The notes under the pieces: model-generated
Database searches by the model: none
What the model was told of the DNA's origin: nothing
The model's input: the letters and a program-made list of their open reading frames with translations, nothing else
Source of the DNA: Sphingomonas sp. CROZ-RG-20F-R02-07
Lineage (GTDB): Bacteria > Pseudomonadota > Alphaproteobacteria > Sphingomonadales > Sphingomonadaceae
NCBI RefSeq assembly: GCF_022662335.1
Contig: NZ_JAKNQJ010000019.1
Location: 1 to 37,797, forward strand
Direction: 5' to 3'
DNA length: 37,797 bases
Part shown: positions 33,912 to 37,797 of the stretch, piece by piece
Numbering within the stretch: the stretch's first letter is position 1
Layout of the letters: every line of letters starts with the position of its first letter
Translations under genes and position numbers: made by a program

Positions 33912-35063
33912 ATGCCGAAGGTCAATCCTCAGATCCTGTCATGGGCGCGCGAAAGCGCGGGCCTGACGCTTGAGGACGCCGCGCGAGGTATCGGGCTCGC
34001 CGGCGAGAGCGCATCTGCGCGCCTTGCGGAGATGGAAAATGGCGATCGGGAGCCGAGCCGGCCGCAGCTGCTGAAGATGGCTGATCGTTACAGGCGGCCG
34101 TTGCTAACCTTCTACCTTCCGGAGCCGCCGGCAGCCGCGGCTAGGGCCCACGACTTTCGCACGCTGCGACAGCGTGAGGTCGGGGCGGAGGCGACGGTCG
34201 ATGCGCTGGTGCGTGACGTGCGAACGCGACAGGCGCTCGTGCGCGGTGCGCTGGAAGATGCGGAGGAAGCCGAACGTCGCACGTTCGTCGGATCCGTGGA
34301 TCCTCGGGCCGGACCCGATGGCCTCGCTGCGGCGATGGCGGATCTTCTCGCGCTGGATCGCACCGCATACCGAGAGGCGCGCACTATCGAGCAGGCGTTC
34401 CGCATTCTCCGCGATGCTGTCGAAGCCACTGGCGTCTATGTCCTGCTGATCGGCAATCTCGGGAGCTATCGAAGCAACCTGAGCCCTGGTGTGTTTCGTG
34501 GCATGGCGCTCGCGGATGACGTCGCGCCCTTCATCGTCATCAACGAGACGGATTCCAAAACGGCGTGGCCCTTCACTCTCCTGCACGAGCTGGGGCACGT
34601 GTTGCTCGGACAGAGTGGGATCAGCGGCTATGATAGCGAGCAAGCCATCGAGCGCCTCTGCGACGACGCTGCCGCTCGTTTTCTGCTGGTTCGCGATGAG
34701 CTGCGCGAGATCGACGTTGATGTCGCTTTCGAGGATCTCGTCGAGCAGATCGGCGCCTTTGCCAGCGCCCGGAAGGTCAGCCGGAAGATGGTGGCGTACA
34801 ATTTGCTGCGTGAGAGGTTGATCGACGCTGCAATGTACCGACGGTTGGCTGATCGTTTCGACGAAGATCGTCGCGAGTTTCCTCAGAGGGCCGGCAAGGG
34901 TGCTCCTGACTATTATGTCGTGCGGCGTCACCGGGTTGGCCAAGGCCTGCTAAGTCTGGTCGACCGCATGGTCGCTGGTGGCGCGCTGACCACCACCAAG
35001 GCGGGCAAGGTCCTCGGCGTGAAGCCGACGGCAATCGGTCGCATGACCGAATTAACGGCATAG
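33912..35063 (+). CDS. HTH-containing ImmA/IrrE-type metallopeptidase
   Basis: A 383-residue protein. Residues about 5-68 are an XRE-type helix-turn-helix (ILSWARESAGLTLEDAARGI ... ENGDREPSRPQLLKMADRY). Residues about 200-265 form the zinc peptidase with HELGH (225-229) and an acidic third-ligand region (LCDDAAARFLL). The family cleaves repressors or antitoxins, and in toxin-antitoxin operons it acts as the antitoxin-type partner. ATG 33912 starts the conserved part; a GTG at 33891 is possible. A DUF4411 PIN-like gene follows ten bases later and a DUF4365 gene right after that. Confidence 0.9.
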   Translation: MPKVNPQILSWARESAGLTLEDAARGIGLAGESASARLAEMENGDREPSRPQLLKMADRYRRPLLTFYLPEPPAAAARAHDFRTLRQREVGAEATVDALVRDVRTRQALVRGALEDAEEAERRTFVGSVDPRAGPDGLAAAMADLLALDRTAYREARTIEQAFRILRDAVEATGVYVLLIGNLGSYRSNLSPGVFRGMALADDVAPFIVINETDSKTAWPFTLLHELGHVLLGQSGISGYDSEQAIERLCDDAAARFLLVRDELREIDVDVAFEDLVEQIGAFASARKVSRKMVAYNLLRERLIDAAMYRRLADRFDEDRREFPQRAGKGAPDYYVVRRHRVGQGLLSLVDRMVAGGALTTTKAGKVLGVKPTAIGRMTELTA

Positions 35064-35073
35064 CGGGGTCGGG

Positions 35074-35568
35074 TTGCTGTACCTCCTGGACGCCGACACA
35101 CTCATCACCGGGGACCGCCGCGCCTATCCGGTCAAGCGCTTCCCTGTGTTTTGGGACTGGCTGCGTCACCAAGGCACGATCGGCAACGTCAAAATCCCGC
35201 TCGAGCAGTATGAGGAAGTTGTTTCCGGGCGCGGCGATATCGTTGAGTGGCTGTGCATGGAGGAGAGCAAGGCAGCGCTCGTGCTTGCCGAGGAGCTTGA
35301 TCCCGCGCTGGTCGCAGACACTATAATGGCGGGCTATGGACCGCTCGACGAAAATGGCGTCGAGTTGGTTGGCCGCGATCCCTTCCTTATCTCCTACGGG
35401 CGCCTCGAACCGGGCGAACGTACCGTCGTCAGTTTCGAGGTCTCGAAGCCGAGCAAGCAGGGAGCCAACCGCAAGGTGCCTGACGTTTGCAAAGGCTTCG
35501 GAGTGCCGTGCTGTTCTCTGTTCGACATGATCGAAGCTTTAGACTTCACTACCGGCTGGCAGCCCTAA
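35074..35568 (+). CDS. DUF4411 PIN-like protein (putative toxin)
   Basis: A 164-residue protein that begins with the PIN-type strand and acidic pair LYLLDADTLI (Asp6, Asp8), then PVFWDWLRHQGTIGNVKIPL, typical for DUF4411. Such proteins are predicted ribonuclease toxins paired with XRE-COG2856 antitoxins, which is exactly the gene in front. Start is TTG 35074 in GGGTCGGG context; no other start keeps the conserved first strand. The end is one base before the DUF4365 gene. Confidence 0.88.
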   Translation: MLYLLDADTLITGDRRAYPVKRFPVFWDWLRHQGTIGNVKIPLEQYEEVVSGRGDIVEWLCMEESKAALVLAEELDPALVADTIMAGYGPLDENGVELVGRDPFLISYGRLEPGERTVVSFEVSKPSKQGANRKVPDVCKGFGVPCCSLFDMIEALDFTTGWQP

Positions 35569-35569
35569 G

Positions 35570-36529
35570 ATGGCCCTACCTGAGTACTCACGAGAGGCTG
35601 CCCTGGCCGCACTCGGCGTCAGGATCGTCGACGAGACTGTCGAGGGCAATCTCGGCCACCTATTTCGGCCCAAAGAACGGGCTGATCTTGGAATTGACGG
35701 CGAAATTGAACTGCTCTCCAGCGAATCTGACGGAAAGCGTCGCGGCACAGGCCGGCTGATAGCTGTTCAGATAAAATGTGGTCACAGCTTTTTCGCAGAG
35801 GAAAAGGACGACCACTTCGTTTTTCGTGGTGAGATGAAGCACCTAGATTACTGGCTGGGCTTCTCGGTGCCTGTTATCGTAGTGATATGCCATCCGGACA
35901 CACGAGACGCCTACTGGTCAGAAGTCAATCCCGGGCTTGTTGAACTAACCGAGACCGGTTGGAAGATACCTATAGCAAAGACGAGCACGCTGGCAGGATC
36001 ACTGACCACGCTTGAGTCAGTCGCGCGGCGAAATTACCTAAGGAGCGTAATTGACCTAGCCGCGCAAAGGTGGATTCATGGAAAACACGCTGAACGGGTC
36101 GAGTTCTGCGGTATTTTCGCCTTGCCTCGAGATTATAGAGGTGCCGACCATCTTGTTACAATTGGCGAGGAAACGGTTCAGTTACAGTTTCTGGTTGCTC
36201 GATATGGTAGGTTCGAGACCGAGAGGCTCTCGGACCTGCTGGATGAATATCCGAGTAACGCCATATATGGGGAGCGGATAGTTCTAGCGCTTATTGCGGA
36301 GCATCCGTCCGCATTTGCCTTATCTGACGATTTCCAGAAGCTAGTAAGCAGCGCTGTTCCGATAACTATCTACAGGCTCCTGTTCAACCGTTATTCCTGC
36401 GAGGTAGGCGAGCTTAACGATGATGGCCTGATCGACGATGAATACTACAAAGGTGAGCCGGTCTGGAGCTACGGCGAAGAGGAGTGGCTGGCTTCACGTT
36501 ACCTACCATTTTATATCCGAGACACCTGA
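35570..36529 (+). CDS. DUF4365-domain protein (putative restriction-type nuclease)
   Basis: A 319-residue protein. The N-terminal about 130 residues carry the DUF4365 signature: RPKERADLGIDGEIELL (Asp43, Glu45/Glu47), GRLIAVQIKCGHSFF (Gln67 and Lys69 as a Q-x-K variant of the PD-(D/E)xK core), KHLDYWLGFSVPVIVVICHP and AYWSEV. About 190 further residues are unknown and may bind a partner or sense a signal. The DNA is visibly poorer in GC than its neighbours. It follows the DUF4411 stop after one base, so the three genes form one unit. Confidence 0.85.
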   Translation: MALPEYSREAALAALGVRIVDETVEGNLGHLFRPKERADLGIDGEIELLSSESDGKRRGTGRLIAVQIKCGHSFFAEEKDDHFVFRGEMKHLDYWLGFSVPVIVVICHPDTRDAYWSEVNPGLVELTETGWKIPIAKTSTLAGSLTTLESVARRNYLRSVIDLAAQRWIHGKHAERVEFCGIFALPRDYRGADHLVTIGEETVQLQFLVARYGRFETERLSDLLDEYPSNAIYGERIVLALIAEHPSAFALSDDFQKLVSSAVPITIYRLLFNRYSCEVGELNDDGLIDDEYYKGEPVWSYGEEEWLASRYLPFYIRDT

Positions 36530-36633
36530 TCGCGCTTTTAATGCGCACTAAGTATTAGATCGCAATTGGGATAAGCTGAAAGAGGGAGGCCTGCGAAACC
36601 GCCTATTGAGCGCTCTGGTCGAACTCATTCGCC

Positions 36634-37146
36634 CTATTGCATCTCTAGCACGACCACTCTTCTGACAGGCGGTCTGGTGGCCCATGCTGGCGATGCGACA
36701 TGGCTCCCGTTGGAAACTTCTTTCCGGATCGCGGAAAAAGGTTTCCATTCAAGTCGGCTCGCGACCGGGCGATAGCTGGTCGGATGCACCCCATCTCGGG
36801 TGGGTTCCTGGGCGAGCGGGACTACCCTGTCGCCGAACCGAACGGCGACTTTCGTCACGATTAGAGCTGCAGAACGCTCATACGGGACGAGCCACGTCAC
36901 GCGGGGCGCCCGGGTTCGTGCGCGCACCACGATCAAGCTGTGTTCCAGGCGCGGGTCTCCCACATCGTTCGAGCCTAGCGCGATCAGAGCGACTACCGGC
37001 GCGGTGCCGCCCTGCCACTCCCTCGCCAAGCCGCTCGCATGCGCTCCAACGCGCGCGTGAACCTCGCATCGGATGCCCTGCAGCGCGAGTGCGTCTGCGG
37101 TGCCCGCAGCCGTGCTGTCGCCAAGGACAAGGCAGAGCGGTATCAT
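36634..37146 (-). CDS. SGNH/GDSL-type hydrolase-like protein
   Basis: A 170-residue protein with the SGNH blocks in order: LVLGDSTAAGTA (nucleophilic Ser), a Gly-containing region (VGAHASGLAREWQGG), LIALGSNDVGD (Asn of block III) and RDGVHPTSYR (Asp-His of block V). This suggests an esterase or acylhydrolase of unknown substrate. The last 40 residues after block V are unusual. The start overlaps the stop of the zinc-ribbon gene in an ATGA. Confidence 0.8.
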   Translation of the reverse strand: MIPLCLVLGDSTAAGTADALALQGIRCEVHARVGAHASGLAREWQGGTAPVVALIALGSNDVGDPRLEHSLIVVRARTRAPRVTWLVPYERSAALIVTKVAVRFGDRVVPLAQEPTRDGVHPTSYRPVASRLEWKPFSAIRKEVSNGSHVASPAWATRPPVRRVVVLEMQ

Positions 37147-37652
37147 GAGCGCTCAGCCTGAACTTTCGGGAATGGCGTTCCCACTCGCGTGCGACCTGCC
37201 ATTTCGTCGTAGGCGAGCAATCCGATTACTGCGACAGCAACGCCGGCGATGCCGAAGAGCCCGCGCGCCAGACCGATCGCGCGTGCCGCCCTGCCGCGGC
37301 GAAGTGTGCGCCAGCCTCGATCGATCGAGGTGCGCCAAGACAGCCAACCGTCCGCGATGTCGCAGGCCCCGAACATGGCGATCGGTATGGCGATCGCTGG
37401 GATTATATGGCGCGTCTCGACCGGGTTGAAGGCAATCAAGGCCATCGTGATCAGGAGCACCACGAAAGCGGCAGCGTAGATCACGGTGTAGACAGGTCGA
37501 AGGTGGAAGATGCGCGCGCTCGGCTGAGCAAGGTAGCGCACGATCGGGCGCCTGCAGGTATCGCAGGCTAGCATCGCCTGCCCGAGCGGCCAGCGTCGCA
37601 TTTCTGCATGGCAGTACGGGCACGTCGGCCGCGGCAGGCTCATCATGTTCAT
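37143..37652 (-). CDS. Zinc-ribbon membrane protein
   Basis: A 169-residue protein. An N-terminal zinc ribbon (CPYCHAEM ... CDTCRRPI, two CxxC pairs) is followed by at least three hydrophobic segments (VYTVIYAAAFVVLLITMAL, IIPAIAIPIAMFGACDIADG, GIAGVAVAVIGLLA). It is an integral membrane protein with a cytoplasmic zinc domain; function unknown. ATG 37652 is chosen because it overlaps the TGA of the gene entering from the right (ATGA). The frame extends to 37721 without need. Confidence 0.75.
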   Translation of the reverse strand: MNMMSLPRPTCPYCHAEMRRWPLGQAMLACDTCRRPIVRYLAQPSARIFHLRPVYTVIYAAAFVVLLITMALIAFNPVETRHIIPAIAIPIAMFGACDIADGWLSWRTSIDRGWRTLRRGRAARAIGLARGLFGIAGVAVAVIGLLAYDEMAGRTRVGTPFPKVQAERS

Positions 37653-37797
37653 GGCAATTGCGCCAGCTGCACGGCGCTCGGAAGGCCAGCACGTATCTCG
37701 GTCGCGATTTCCGGTAGGCACACCCAGTTTGCGAACATCGGGTTCCAGACCGCCCTTCCCTTAGAGCCCGACCGAAAATTGAGTTGAGCGATTTCAT
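37649..37797 (-). CDS. 3' end of an unidentified gene entering from the right edge
   Basis: A start-less open frame of 48 residues on the minus strand: EIAQLNFRSGSKGRAVWNPM ... AVQLAQLP, ending with TGA at 37649-37651. It is open to the window edge, ends exactly in an ATGA with the zinc-ribbon gene, and reads like a coding C-terminus. I do not recognise the family. The ATG at the very edge of the window in another frame is not believed. Confidence 0.5.
   Translation of the reverse strand, partial: EIAQLNFRSGSKGRAVWNPMFANWVCLPEIATEIRAGLPSAVQLAQLP

Noticed and set aside
37153..37797. A 214-residue minus-strand frame starting at the window edge
   Set aside because: It overlaps the zinc-ribbon protein in another frame, is Arg/Pro-rich shadow text, and competes with the frame that ends in an ATGA.

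Overview
The window looks like accessory DNA of a sphingomonad-type alphaproteobacterium (Sphingomonas, Sphingobium or Novosphingobium relatives). The evidence is high GC, a TonB-receptor-led catabolic cluster, an alphaproteobacterial LexA box (GTTC-N7-GTTC) in front of imuA, and many insertion-sequence, toxin-antitoxin and defence-type genes. I see no rRNA, tRNA, CRISPR array or replication origin, so I cannot say whether this is a plasmid or a genomic island. No gene-free stretch exceeds about 300 bases.

Region 1 (1-5.7 kb) is a graveyard of mobile DNA. A decayed IS5-type transposase tail is followed by a nest. An NRAMP-type metal transporter remnant (minus strand) was split by an IS66 element (408-5490, 8-bp target duplication TGGCGACA). 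That element was itself split inside tnpC by an IS21-family element (2801-5397, 7-bp duplication GTTGGGA). IS66 tnpC also carries a frameshift.

Region 2 (5.8-21.7 kb) is a catabolic cluster. Next to an XRE-type regulator and a carboxymuconolactone-decarboxylase-like gene lie a broken tautomerase and a seven-gene minus-strand operon: thiolase, HSD10-like SDR, acyl-CoA ligase, long acyl-CoA dehydrogenase, enoyl-CoA hydratase and two nitronate-monooxygenase (NMO)-like proteins, mostly with overlapping start and stop codons. Divergent to it is a third NMO-like gene. Beyond that come a TetR regulator, a TonB-dependent receptor, an alpha/beta hydrolase and a second enoyl-CoA hydratase. Together they look like uptake, CoA activation and beta-oxidation of a hydrophobic carboxylic acid or ester. 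The substrate cannot be read from the sequence.

Region 3 (21.9-29.8 kb) is a stability and defence stretch: a serine resolvase with a candidate site, a VapBC-type pair, an Xre/MbcA-like antitoxin with a RES toxin behind a duplicated operator, and a TrlF-family PHP-ATPase. Three minus-strand genes of unknown function follow.

Region 4 (29.8-33.8 kb) holds SOS and DNA-repair genes. The imuA-imuB-dnaE2 mutagenesis cassette has collapsed by an internal deletion: the 5' part of imuB is joined in frame to the 3' end of dnaE2. A LexA box, a broken HNH nuclease gene, HU and a SRAP/YedK protein follow.

Region 5 (33.9-37.8 kb) contains a tight three-gene unit of HTH-ImmA/IrrE protease, DUF4411 PIN-like protein and DUF4365 nuclease-like protein. 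It is the best candidate for an under-described defence or addiction system. Next come a minus-strand SGNH hydrolase, a zinc-ribbon membrane protein and the 3' end of a gene entering from the right edge, chained by ATGA overlaps.
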